From: RGIG4708 sp045538875
GTDB taxonomy: Bacteria > Bacillota > Clostridia > UMGS1810
Length of the DNA: 64,000 bases
Direction of reading: 5' to 3'
Assembly (NCBI GenBank): GCA_045538875.1
Contig: JAZQEG010000002.1
Location: 43,432 to 107,431 of the forward strand
Shown here: one piece after another, positions 57,441 through 64,000 of the stretch
Numbering within the stretch: position 1 is the stretch's first letter
Layout of the letters: the number at the start of each line of letters is the position of its first letter
Notes under the pieces: generated by a model
What the model was told of the DNA's origin: nothing
Database searches by the model: none
Seen by the model: only the letters and a program-made list of their open reading frames with translations
Program-made: the position numbers and the translations under genes

Positions 57441-58172
57441 ATGGATTTTGAAAAAGATGCTAACGAAATACAGCAGGGCACAGCACAGCCAGACAATTAT
57501 GAGACCGCTGATGTTAATGCACAAATACCTTGCGAAGATGTTGAGCCAGAGATTGCTCAAAGCAGCGAGCAATTTGATAATGCTGAAAATGAAAACTGTG
57601 ATATTAATAAAAGCGAACAAGCTTTTGATAAAATTGAAAATAAAAGTAAAAATATTAAAAAAGAAATTGTCGATTGGGTAGTTTCTATTGTACTTGCGGT
57701 AATTATTGCACTTGTTGTACGCACATATATTTTTACTCTTGTGCGTGTGGATGGGCAGTCTATGGTGCCTACACTTTCACACGGGGACACTTTATATACA
57801 AACAGATTTTTTTATCAACCCAAAAATGGTGATATAATAGTTTTTCGCCCTGTAAACAGCCCCGAAACACCATACATTAAAAGGATTATTGCAACAGAAG
57901 GTCAAACTATTGCAATTGATGAGGCAAGCAAAACGGTTACTGTAGATGGTGTTGTTTTAGACGAGCCATACATTGCAGAGCCGATGCTTTCGGGTGGTAA
58001 TATGCAGTATCCATTAACCGTTCCTGAGGGATATGTGTTTGCAATGGGCGACAACCGTAATCACAGCCTTGACAGCCGCAGCACAACTGTTGGTGTTGTG
58101 CCCGAGCAAAACATAATAGGTCAGGCTTTGTTCCGCCTTTTGCCGCTTTCGGGTTTTGGAATACTTAAATAA
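57441..58172 (+). CDS. lepB: Signal peptidase I with acidic N-terminal extension
   Basis: A 243-residue type I signal peptidase that cleaves exported preproteins. An unusual acidic, low-complexity N-terminal region (about 1-72; rich in Glu, Asp, Asn and Gln) precedes the membrane anchor (about 76-96, WVVSIVLAVIIALVVRTYIF). The catalytic Ser is in VDGQSMVPTL (about 103-112), the Lys in YIKRIIATEGQ, and the box E region GDNRNHSLDSR is present. CGGAGG precedes the ATG. Typical Firmicute SipS-like enzymes lack a long cytoplasmic extension. Confidence 0.95.
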   Translation: MDFEKDANEIQQGTAQPDNYETADVNAQIPCEDVEPEIAQSSEQFDNAENENCDINKSEQAFDKIENKSKNIKKEIVDWVVSIVLAVIIALVVRTYIFTLVRVDGQSMVPTLSHGDTLYTNRFFYQPKNGDIIVFRPVNSPETPYIKRIIATEGQTIAIDEASKTVTVDGVVLDEPYIAEPMLSGGNMQYPLTVPEGYVFAMGDNRNHSLDSRSTTVGVVPEQNIIGQALFRLLPLSGFGILK

Positions 58173-58184
58173 AGGAGCTAATAT

Positions 58185-59042
58185 ATGAACATTCAGTGGT
58201 TTCCGGGCCATATGATGAAAACTCAGCGTGCAATGATTGAGGATATCAAGCTCATTGACATTGTTATCGAAATTGTTGATGCACGTCTGCCTCTTTCGAG
58301 CAGAAATCCACAAATAGACGAAATTGTGGGCAGTAAACCAAGGTTGCTTTTGCTCAACAAAGCAGACATTGCAGACCCCGATGTTACTTTAAAATGGGAA
58401 AGGTATTTTTTAAACAAAAACATTCCCGTTATGGTTATTTCATCAACAGGCAATAAAAAGCTGAATATTATATTTGACAAATGCCGCGACATTCTTGCAG
58501 ACAAAATTGCAAAACAAAAAGAAAGGGGCATAGCAAACCGCAGTATAAAGGTTATTGTGGTTGGTGTGCCCAATGTTGGCAAATCCTCGCTTATAAACAA
58601 GCTGAGCGGACGCAAAAGTGCAATAACAGGCGACCGCCCCGGTGTAACGCGTGGCAAGCAGTGGATACGCCTTGGCAACGGTATTGAGCTTATGGATACA
58701 CCTGGTATATTGTGGCCAAAATTTGAGGATGAGCTTGTTGGCAAAAAGCTTGCATTTACAGGTGCCATTAAGGATGAAATAATGGATGTTGAAGAGCTTG
58801 CATGCGATTTGCTTGTCCTTCTTAGCAAATTGTATCCCCAAAGCCTTGAAATGCGCTACAAAATGACAGATATAGCCGATATGCAACCATACGAGATGCT
58901 TGAGCTTTTGGGCAAAAAAAGAGGCTTTGTAATTTCGGGAGGCGAAATAGACACCCTAAGGGCAGCCAAAATTTTGCTTGACGAATTTAGGGGGGCAAAG
59001 CTTGGCAATATTTCGCTTGAAACGCCAGAGGATTTTAGATAG
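58185..59042 (+). CDS. rbgA: Ribosome biogenesis GTPase RbgA (YlqF)
   Basis: A 285-residue circularly permuted GTPase needed for late 50S maturation. The permuted order is visible: G4 LLNKADI (about 55-61) comes before G1 GVPNVGKSSLINKL (about 127-140), then G2 RPGVTRG and G3 DTPGIL (about 171-176). The family opening NIQWFPGHMMKT is present. AAAGGAG precedes the ATG. The order lepB-rbgA-rnhB is standard. Confidence 0.97.
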   Translation: MNIQWFPGHMMKTQRAMIEDIKLIDIVIEIVDARLPLSSRNPQIDEIVGSKPRLLLLNKADIADPDVTLKWERYFLNKNIPVMVISSTGNKKLNIIFDKCRDILADKIAKQKERGIANRSIKVIVVGVPNVGKSSLINKLSGRKSAITGDRPGVTRGKQWIRLGNGIELMDTPGILWPKFEDELVGKKLAFTGAIKDEIMDVEELACDLLVLLSKLYPQSLEMRYKMTDIADMQPYEMLELLGKKRGFVISGGEIDTLRAAKILLDEFRGAKLGNISLETPEDFR

Positions 59043-59052
59043 GAAAAATGTT

Positions 59053-59658
59053 ATGAACAATTTAGATATGCTTGAATACGAAAAAAAATACTGGGATATG
59101 GGCAAAAAACTTGTTGCAGGCATAGACGAAGCAGGGAGAGGACCTCTTGCAGGCCCTGTATATGCTGCATGCGTTGTTTTTGAACCTGGTGTTGTAATTG
59201 AGGGAATAAACGATTCAAAAAAGCTCACCGAAAAAAAGAGAGAACAGCTTTTTGATGTAATTATTGAAAAGGCGCTATATTACAGCATAGTTGCAGTAGA
59301 TGAAAAGGTTATAGACCAGATTAATATACTTGAGGCCACCTTTAAAGCCTTTCGCGATTCATTAAACAAACTGCCTGTTATGCCCGACATAGCACTTATA
59401 GATGGCAACAGAGCCAAGGATATACCAACAGAGTACGAAACTGTTGTAAAAGGTGACAGCAAAAGTCAGTGTATTGCTGCGGCTTCTATTTTGGCAAAAG
59501 TATCCCGTGACAGATTTGTAACTGAGCTTGACAAAAAGTACCCTCAGTATGGCTTTGCAAAGCACAAAGGCTACCCCACCAAAGAGCACTACGCAGCAAT
59601 TGCACAATATGGCCCCAGCCCTGTGCACCGACTTACATTTAAAGGTGTGGTAAAATGA
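59053..59658 (+). CDS. rnhB: Ribonuclease HII
   Basis: A 201-residue enzyme that cleaves RNA in RNA-DNA hybrids, including single ribonucleotides. The signature AGIDEAGRGPLAGPV (about 19-33) has the first two acidic ligands; the others are in ALIDGN and the KGDSKSQCIAAASILAKVSRD region. ATG at 59053 is chosen by family alignment; an in-frame start 75 bases earlier would overlap rbgA. It overlaps the next gene by 4 bases. Confidence 0.97.
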   Translation: MNNLDMLEYEKKYWDMGKKLVAGIDEAGRGPLAGPVYAACVVFEPGVVIEGINDSKKLTEKKREQLFDVIIEKALYYSIVAVDEKVIDQINILEATFKAFRDSLNKLPVMPDIALIDGNRAKDIPTEYETVVKGDSKSQCIAAASILAKVSRDRFVTELDKKYPQYGFAKHKGYPTKEHYAAIAQYGPSPVHRLTFKGVVK

Positions 59659-60020
59659 ACACAACAACATTAGGTAATTTTGGCGAAACTGCAGCTTGTG
59701 AGTATCTTGTAAAAAAAGGCTACAAAATAGTAGAGCGAAATTATAAATGTAAAATAGCAGAAATTGATATTATTGCATATGATAATAATGGAGTATTGTG
59801 TTTTTGTGAGGTAAAAACACGCAAAAACAGCAACTATGGTTATGCGTACGAGGCGGTAAACAACCACAAAATGTTGCAGATGCAAAAAGGTGCAATGAGC
59901 TATATAAAGGCTCATAATAAAAATTGTGAAATGCGTTTTGACGTGATAGAGGTATATGGGGATTATTTGCAGGGGGCATTCAGAGTGCAAAGTATCAATC
60001 ATTTTGAGGATGCATTTTGA
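59655..60020 (+). CDS. yraN: UPF0102 / YraN-family protein
   Basis: A 121-residue protein with the PD-(D/E)xK-like pattern of the family: LGNFGETAACEYLVKKGYKIVERNYKCKIAEIDIIA then GVLCFCEVKTRKN (Glu, Asp and ExK, about 34-56). A nuclease activity is suggested by the fold but not established for most members. It starts in ATGA overlap with rnhB, the usual arrangement. Confidence 0.93.
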   Translation: MNTTTLGNFGETAACEYLVKKGYKIVERNYKCKIAEIDIIAYDNNGVLCFCEVKTRKNSNYGYAYEAVNNHKMLQMQKGAMSYIKAHNKNCEMRFDVIEVYGDYLQGAFRVQSINHFEDAF

Positions 60021-60086
60021 TTTTTGCAAGATTTTGCACTTTAAAATTCAAAATGCAAATTTTAATTAAAAGTACCAAAGTATGTA

Positions 60087-60130
60087 AAAACACCACTTTT
60101 GACAATAAAATGTTGAGTGGTGTTTTGTTT
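60087..60130 (+). terminator. Terminator after the smc-ffh-rnhB block
   Basis: AAAACACCACT (60087-60097) pairs with AGTGGTGTTTT (60116-60126), then GTTT. The rest of the 244-base gap (60021-60264) holds an AT-rich partial inverted repeat near 60034-60056 (TTTGCA/TGCAAA) and the next promoter. Confidence 0.8.
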
Positions 60131-60175
60131 ATCTTTAAAACCTACATATAAAAATGAAATTTTTGTTTAAAAAAC

Positions 60176-60204
60176 TTGCATTTTTCCAAAATATGTGATA
60201 TACT
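60176..60204 (+). promoter_or_regulatory. Promoter of the aminotransferase gene
   Basis: TTGCAT (60176-60181), 17-base spacer, TATACT (60199-60204) with an extended TGA. Confidence 0.75.
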
Positions 60205-60264
60205 CATAAAGTATGAATTTTAGGATTATATATAAGTAATAATTTTGAAAGGACAGTGTAAACA

Positions 60265-61452
60265 ATGAGTTTGTCAAATAAATTAATGAATATAAATGCA
60301 TCACCTACACTTGCTATTGATTCAAAATTCAAGCAGATGAAAGCAGATGGACTTGATGTGGTTGGTTTTGGCGCGGGTGAACCTGATTTTGATACACCAG
60401 AGCATATCAAGCAGGCTGCAATAGATGCTATTAACAATAATCAAACACGCTATACTCCTGCAGCAGGTACTGTTGAGCTCAAAAAGGCAATTTGCCAAAA
60501 ATTTAAAACTGACAACGGCCTTGATTATGAACCGTCACAAATTGTTGTTTCAAATGGTGCCAAACATTCGCTTGTAAATGCTTTTGGTGCAATACTTAAC
60601 CCGGGGGATGAGGTTATTATTCCTGCTCCTTTTTGGGTTAGCTATCCCGAAATGGTAAAATACTGTGATGGTGTTCCGGTTGTTATTTACGCAAGCGAGG
60701 ATGACGGATTTAAGTTTACTGCCGAGCAGTTTGAAGCTGCAATTACACCCAAAACTAAAGCTCTTGTACTTAACAGCCCCAGCAACCCAACAGGTATGAT
60801 GTACAGCGAGGCTGAGCTTAAAGCAATTGCAGATGTTGCGGTTAAACATAATATTTATGTTATTTCGGACGAAATATACGAAAAGCTCATATACACCGAT
60901 ACAAAGCACATTAGCATTGCATCGCTTGGTGATAAAATAAAAAATCTTACAATTGTTGTAAACGGTGTTTCCAAAACATATGCAATGACAGGCTGGCGAA
61001 TAGGCTTTACCGCATCTAACAGCGAAATAGCAAAGCTTATGAGCAATGTTCAGAGCCATACTACATCAAACCCAAACTCAATTGCTCAGGCAGCTGCAGT
61101 TGCCGCTCTTACAGGCCCTACCCATGACCTCGAAACAATGCGCAAAGCCTTTGACGAAAGGCGTAAATATATGGTAGAGCGTATTAACACAATTAATGGA
61201 GTTTCGTGCATAATGCCCGAGGGAGCCTTTTATGTAATGATGAACATTGGCAAGCTGTTTGGCAAAACAATTGCAGGCACCGTTATAAACAGCGCAGATG
61301 ATTTTGCAAATGTATTTCTTGACAAGTGCCTTGTGGCAGTTGTGCCTGGTACTTCCTTTGAGGCGCCCGAGTTTGTAAGATGGTCGTATGCAACAAGTAT
61401 GCAAAATATTAAAGAAGGCCTTGACAGACTCGAAAAACTTTTAAATATGTAG
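60265..61452 (+). CDS. Class I/II pyridoxal-phosphate aminotransferase, aspartate-type
   Basis: A 395-residue fold-type I aminotransferase. The substrate-binding GFGAGEPDFDTPEHIKQAA, LNSPSNPTGMMY (Asn-Pro), SDEIYEKLIY and the PLP Lys in GVSKTYAMTGWRIGF (about 234-248) are in order. It most closely resembles the Ib-type aspartate aminotransferases of Firmicutes (AspC/AspB), which interconvert aspartate and oxaloacetate. Substrate range cannot be fixed by sequence. GAAAGGA precedes the ATG. It is a single-gene unit with its own promoter and terminator. Confidence 0.94.
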   Translation: MSLSNKLMNINASPTLAIDSKFKQMKADGLDVVGFGAGEPDFDTPEHIKQAAIDAINNNQTRYTPAAGTVELKKAICQKFKTDNGLDYEPSQIVVSNGAKHSLVNAFGAILNPGDEVIIPAPFWVSYPEMVKYCDGVPVVIYASEDDGFKFTAEQFEAAITPKTKALVLNSPSNPTGMMYSEAELKAIADVAVKHNIYVISDEIYEKLIYTDTKHISIASLGDKIKNLTIVVNGVSKTYAMTGWRIGFTASNSEIAKLMSNVQSHTTSNPNSIAQAAAVAALTGPTHDLETMRKAFDERRKYMVERINTINGVSCIMPEGAFYVMMNIGKLFGKTIAGTVINSADDFANVFLDKCLVAVVPGTSFEAPEFVRWSYATSMQNIKEGLDRLEKLLNM

Positions 61453-61457
61453 TTGTT

Positions 61458-61497
61458 AAAACTGCCGTAAAATGAATTTCATTTTACGGCAGTTTTT
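61458..61497 (+). terminator. Terminator after the aminotransferase gene
   Basis: A long perfect stem (AAACTGCCGTAAAATGA with TCATTTTACGGCAGTTT), a 3-base loop and a T run. Confidence 0.93.
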
Positions 61498-61564
61498 TGT
61501 TTACATTTTGTTTTTAATGGTGTATAATATAATTAATTATGTTTATTGCAAATGGAGAATACCT

Positions 61565-62299
61565 ATGGACAAAGTAAATATACTCGGTGCCAACATTGAT
61601 AAATGCAATGTTGAGCAGGCAACCGATAAAATTATGCAAATGATAAACTCTAATCAAAAATGCGCGTATGTGTTTACTCCAAACTCCGAAATTCTTATGC
61701 AGGCATACAGAGATAAGGAGTTTTGCGATATATTAAATACCGCATCGCTTTTAACTGCCGACGGCATTGGTGTTATATATGCTTCAAAAATATTAAAAAA
61801 CCCCATTAAAGAGCGTTGTGCAGGATTTGACATAACTTGCCGCCTGCTTCAAAAAATGGCTGTTGAAGGCAAAACCTTGTACCTTTTTGGTTCAAAGCCA
61901 GGTGTTGCGCAAAAAGCCAAAGCCAACATTGAAGGCAAATACAAGGGTGTAAGGGTAGTAGGCTTTAGTGACGGATATTTTGACAATGAGCGTGAAAAAC
62001 AAATTATTGCAGATATAAACCAAAAATGTCCCGATGTGCTGCTTGTGTGCCTTGGTGCACCAAAGCAGGAAAAATGGATATATGAGCATAAAAATGAGCT
62101 TGATGTTAAGGTTTGCCTCGGCGTTGGCGGAACAATGGATGTGCTGTCGGGCGAGAGTCAAAGAGCCCCTGAGTTTTATATTAAGCACAATATAGAATGG
62201 CTGTACCGCCTTGTGTCGCAACCGTCACGCATAGGCAGAATGATGGATTTGCCAAAATTTGGGTTTACTGTGTTGCTTCACGGCAAAAAGTACAAATAA
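61565..62299 (+). CDS. tagA: WecG/TagA/CpsF-family glycosyltransferase
   Basis: A 244-residue GT26 enzyme. TagA adds N-acetylmannosamine to undecaprenyl-linked GlcNAc in wall teichoic acid synthesis. Family blocks: VFTPNSEILMQAY, TADGIGVIYASK (catalytic Asp, about 71), LYLFGSKPGVAQKA, LVCLGAPKQEKW and LGVGGTMDVLSGESQRAPEF. GGAG precedes ATG 61565. No other teichoic acid genes are adjacent, so the polymer made is uncertain. thyX follows 21 bases later. Confidence 0.93.
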   Translation: MDKVNILGANIDKCNVEQATDKIMQMINSNQKCAYVFTPNSEILMQAYRDKEFCDILNTASLLTADGIGVIYASKILKNPIKERCAGFDITCRLLQKMAVEGKTLYLFGSKPGVAQKAKANIEGKYKGVRVVGFSDGYFDNEREKQIIADINQKCPDVLLVCLGAPKQEKWIYEHKNELDVKVCLGVGGTMDVLSGESQRAPEFYIKHNIEWLYRLVSQPSRIGRMMDLPKFGFTVLLHGKKYK

Positions 62300-62320
62300 T
62301 CAGAAAGGTCTGTAATTGAT

Positions 62321-63079
62321 ATGAATGTTGAATTGTTACAATACAACCCCGAATGTGAAAAAATTGTTGCAGCTGCAGCAAAGCTTTGCTATTCTTCATC
62401 CGGTATAGACGGAATTGTTGATGGTCTTGATGACGAAAAAACTCAAAAATTCATTGAAAGGCTTGTAAGCCTTGGTCACGAAAGCCCAACAGAGCATGTT
62501 TATTTTACTTTTGGTATAGAGGGTGTATCGCGCAGCCTTTTGGCCCAGATTACACGCCACCGTATTGCAAGCTACAGTGTTAAGTCACAGCGCTATGTTA
62601 AAGAGGGCCAGTTTGAATTTGTTACCCCACCCGAAATTGAGGCAATCCCTGAGGCAAAAGAGGAATTTTTGCGTGCCATGGGTGAGGATGTTAAATCATA
62701 TAACAAGCTTGCAGACATTTTGTTTGAAAAGCATTATAACAATATGATAAACGATGGTATGACACCAAACAAAGCAAAAACCGCTGCCGAAAAAAAGGCG
62801 ATAGAAGATGCCCGTTACATACTGCCAAATGCTTGTGAAACAAAAATGATTGTTACTATGAACACACGCAGCCTTATTAACTTTTTTCATCATCGTTGCT
62901 GCGAGAGGGCTCAGTGGGAAATACGCGACCTTGCCTGCCGTATGGCAATGCTTGTAAAGCAAGTTGCACCCACACTTTTTAAAATGGCAGGTCCGAGCTG
63001 CATTGGCGGCAAATGCCCTGAGGGTGCAATGAGTTGCGGCAAAATGCTTGAAAAACGAAAAGAGTTTTTGGGAGAATAA
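62321..63079 (+). CDS. thyX: FAD-dependent thymidylate synthase ThyX
   Basis: A 252-residue flavoprotein that methylates dUMP to dTMP with methylene-THF and NAD(P)H, instead of ThyA. The ThyX motif RHRxxSxxxxSxR is exact (RHRIASYSVKSQR, about 86-98). LPNACETKMIVTMNTRSLINFFHHRCCERAQWEIR provides the FAD/dUMP residues. It is directly upstream of tmk by 2 bases, coupling dTMP synthesis to its phosphorylation. A Cys-containing tail (CIGGKCPEGAMSCGKM) closes the protein. Confidence 0.97.
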   Translation: MNVELLQYNPECEKIVAAAAKLCYSSSGIDGIVDGLDDEKTQKFIERLVSLGHESPTEHVYFTFGIEGVSRSLLAQITRHRIASYSVKSQRYVKEGQFEFVTPPEIEAIPEAKEEFLRAMGEDVKSYNKLADILFEKHYNNMINDGMTPNKAKTAAEKKAIEDARYILPNACETKMIVTMNTRSLINFFHHRCCERAQWEIRDLACRMAMLVKQVAPTLFKMAGPSCIGGKCPEGAMSCGKMLEKRKEFLGE

Positions 63080-63081
63080 CA

Positions 63082-63753
63082 ATGAGCAAGCTGATAGTTA
63101 TTGAAGGTGTAGATTCCAGCGGAAAGGCAACACAATCGCGAATTTTGTACGAAAAGTTAATACAAAAAGGTTATGTTGCCAACAAAATAGAATTTCCAAA
63201 CTACCAAAGTACAAGCTCCGATGTTGTAAAAATGTATTTAAACGGTGATTTTGGCAAAGACCCACAGTCAGTAAATGCGTATGCTGCCTCAATACTTTTT
63301 GCAGTAGACCGCTTTGCCACAGTTAAAAATACTCACAAAGATATTTTTGCAAACGGTGATGTTGTTATTGCAGACAGGTATACCACTTCAAATATGGTAC
63401 ATCAGGCTTCTAAAATATGTGATACTTCAAAAAAGGACGAGTTTCTTGACTGGCTGTACGATATGGAATACAATAAACTGACTTTGCCTGAGCCTGATTT
63501 AACAATTTTTTTGGATATGCCTGTTGGGTATGCAAAACGGCTTATGGCAAACAGGGCAAACAAAATAGACAACACTATGCAAAAAGACATTCACGAAAGT
63601 AATGACAAATATTTGTATGATGCATATGACAATGCTTGCTTTGTTGCAAAAAAATACAACTGGAAATGGATAAAATGCGTAAAAGAAGGTAAGTTACGCA
63701 CCATTGAAGATATTTCTAAGGAAATATTTGAGGAAGTTTTAAAAGTATTATAA
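63082..63753 (+). CDS. tmk: Thymidylate kinase
   Basis: A 223-residue P-loop kinase that converts dTMP to dTDP. The P-loop reads EGVDSSGKATQS, so the usual DGxGK glycine is Ser. The Arg-containing motif VIADRYTTSNMVHQ, the LDMPVGYAKRL segment and LID Lys/Arg (MANRANKIDN) are visible. It follows thyX by 2 bases. GGGAG lies at the end of thyX. The slightly long form and P-loop variant suggest the clostridial/archaeal-like subgroup rather than E. coli Tmk. Confidence 0.93.
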   Translation: MSKLIVIEGVDSSGKATQSRILYEKLIQKGYVANKIEFPNYQSTSSDVVKMYLNGDFGKDPQSVNAYAASILFAVDRFATVKNTHKDIFANGDVVIADRYTTSNMVHQASKICDTSKKDEFLDWLYDMEYNKLTLPEPDLTIFLDMPVGYAKRLMANRANKIDNTMQKDIHESNDKYLYDAYDNACFVAKKYNWKWIKCVKEGKLRTIEDISKEIFEEVLKVL

Positions 63754-63763
63754 TATTGATAAA

Positions 63764-63791
63764 TTGTGTAAGTTTGCGTGTAAAATATTAT
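63764..63791 (+). promoter_or_regulatory. Possible tRNA-Arg promoter
   Basis: TTGTGT (63764-63769), 16-base spacer, TATTAT (63786-63791), about 31 bases upstream of the tRNA. The -35 is weak. Confidence 0.4.
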
Positions 63792-63822
63792 TGCGCAGCT
63801 AATTGCGGCTAATACCCGCTAT

Positions 63823-63899
63823 GCGTTTGTAGCTCAGCTGGATAGAGCACCGGCCTCCGACGCCGGGTGTCGCAAGTTCGAATCTTGTCAAGCGCGCCA
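63823..63899 (+). tRNA. tRNA-Arg (anticodon CCG)
   Basis: A 77-base cloverleaf: acceptor GCGTTTG pairs with CAAGCGC (one G-T pair), discriminator G, CCA encoded. D arm GCTC-AGCTGGATA-GAGC, anticodon stem CCGGC/GCCGG around CTCCGAC (anticodon CCG), T loop TTCGAAT. It reads CGG. Confidence 0.96.
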
Positions 63900-63934
63900 A
63901 ATAAATAAGCCCTCTTTTGAGGGCTTATTTATTT
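63899..63934 (+). terminator. Terminator after tRNA-Arg
   Basis: A 16-bp perfect stem (arms 63899-63914 and 63919-63934, core AAGCCCTC/GAGGGCTT) with a TTTT loop. The remaining bases to the window edge hold no gene I can support. Confidence 0.85.
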
Positions 63935-64000
63935 GCATATAAAAGAAAAGATTCGAACTTTGAGAAAGCATCAACCGTAAAGAAAAACAGTTCGGTGAAC

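Noticed and set aside
58223..58828. A 201-codon minus-strand open frame inside rbgA
   Set aside because: It is a low-complexity Ser/Leu-rich shadow of a clear GTPase gene.
1..64000. CRISPR arrays, insertion sequences, prophage or integrative-element genes
   Set aside because: No regularly spaced repeats, transposase, integrase or phage structural genes were seen in either strand.

Overview
The window is about 64 kb of low-GC chromosome from an anaerobic Firmicute, most likely an uncultured member of the Clostridia (Oscillospirales/Clostridiales-like). The evidence is gene content and order rather than any marker gene: a fused IspH-ribosomal protein S1 gene, a type III glutamine synthetase, ThyX-type thymidylate synthase, MurT/GatD, CdaA/CdaR, a T-box upstream of pheST, a glycine riboswitch, strong AGGAGG ribosome sites, TTGACA-17-TATAAT promoters and CCA-encoding tRNA genes. 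No insertion sequence, prophage, CRISPR array or plasmid gene was seen; this is core chromosome with a few lineage-specific genes.

Layout. 1-3.2 kb: end of murA, ftsQ, ftsZ (no ftsA), nrdR. 3.2-7.3 kb: dusB, converging on a minus-strand operon of a PfoR/PTS-IIC-like permease, murT and gatD. 7.4-9.0 kb: two unrecognised genes. 9.0-11.2 kb: the infC-rpmI-rplT operon with its attenuator leader, then an rRNA methyltransferase. 11.2-13.1 kb: cdaA-cdaR (c-di-AMP synthesis). 13.1-16.8 kb: nth, nfo, an M24 peptidase, efp and a CD1247-like Zn-ribbon protein. 16.8-19.5 kb: glnN and a DivIVA-like coiled coil. 19.6-23.7 kb: T-box, pheS, pheT, a Dabb protein. 23.8-29.4 kb: tRNA-Leu, gltX behind a structured leader, cmk, plsC, ispH-rpsA. 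29.5-34.8 kb: an exported unknown, a NUDIX hydrolase, then minus-strand comEC-holA and a LOG-family gene. 35-40 kb: alpha/beta hydrolase, tRNA-Ser, a GntR-controlled ABC exporter and a DtxR-type repressor. 40.3-46.4 kb: glycine riboswitch with Na+/amino acid symporter, a phosphoesterase, tig, clpP, clpX. 46.5-60 kb: radical SAM, SleB-like hydrolase, then the classic smc-ftsY-ylxM-ffh-rpsP-khpA-rimM-trmD-rplS-lepB-rbgA-rnhB-yraN block. 60-64 kb: aminotransferase, TagA glycosyltransferase, thyX, tmk and tRNA-Arg.

Most genes serve translation (initiation, elongation, tRNA charging and modification, ribosome biogenesis), protein targeting (Ffh, FtsY, LepB), proteostasis (Tig, ClpP, ClpX), envelope growth (MurA, FtsQ/Z, MurT/GatD, CdaA, TagA, PlsC) and nucleotide supply (Cmk, ThyX, Tmk, NrdR).

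The points I find most worth checking are: (i) an approximately 200-nt leader of the LOG-family gene with nested helices, a 7-bp loop pseudoknot and a helix that buries the ribosome site, which I cannot assign to a known riboswitch; (ii) two inverted repeats with the same half-site straddling the ylxM-ffh promoter; (iii) a ComEC metallo-beta-lactamase domain that has lost metal ligands; (iv) a histone-H1-like Lys/Ala tail on trigger factor; (v) a structured leader with competing helices before gltX; (vi) the permease-murT-gatD operon; (vii) two unknown genes at 7.4-9.0 kb.
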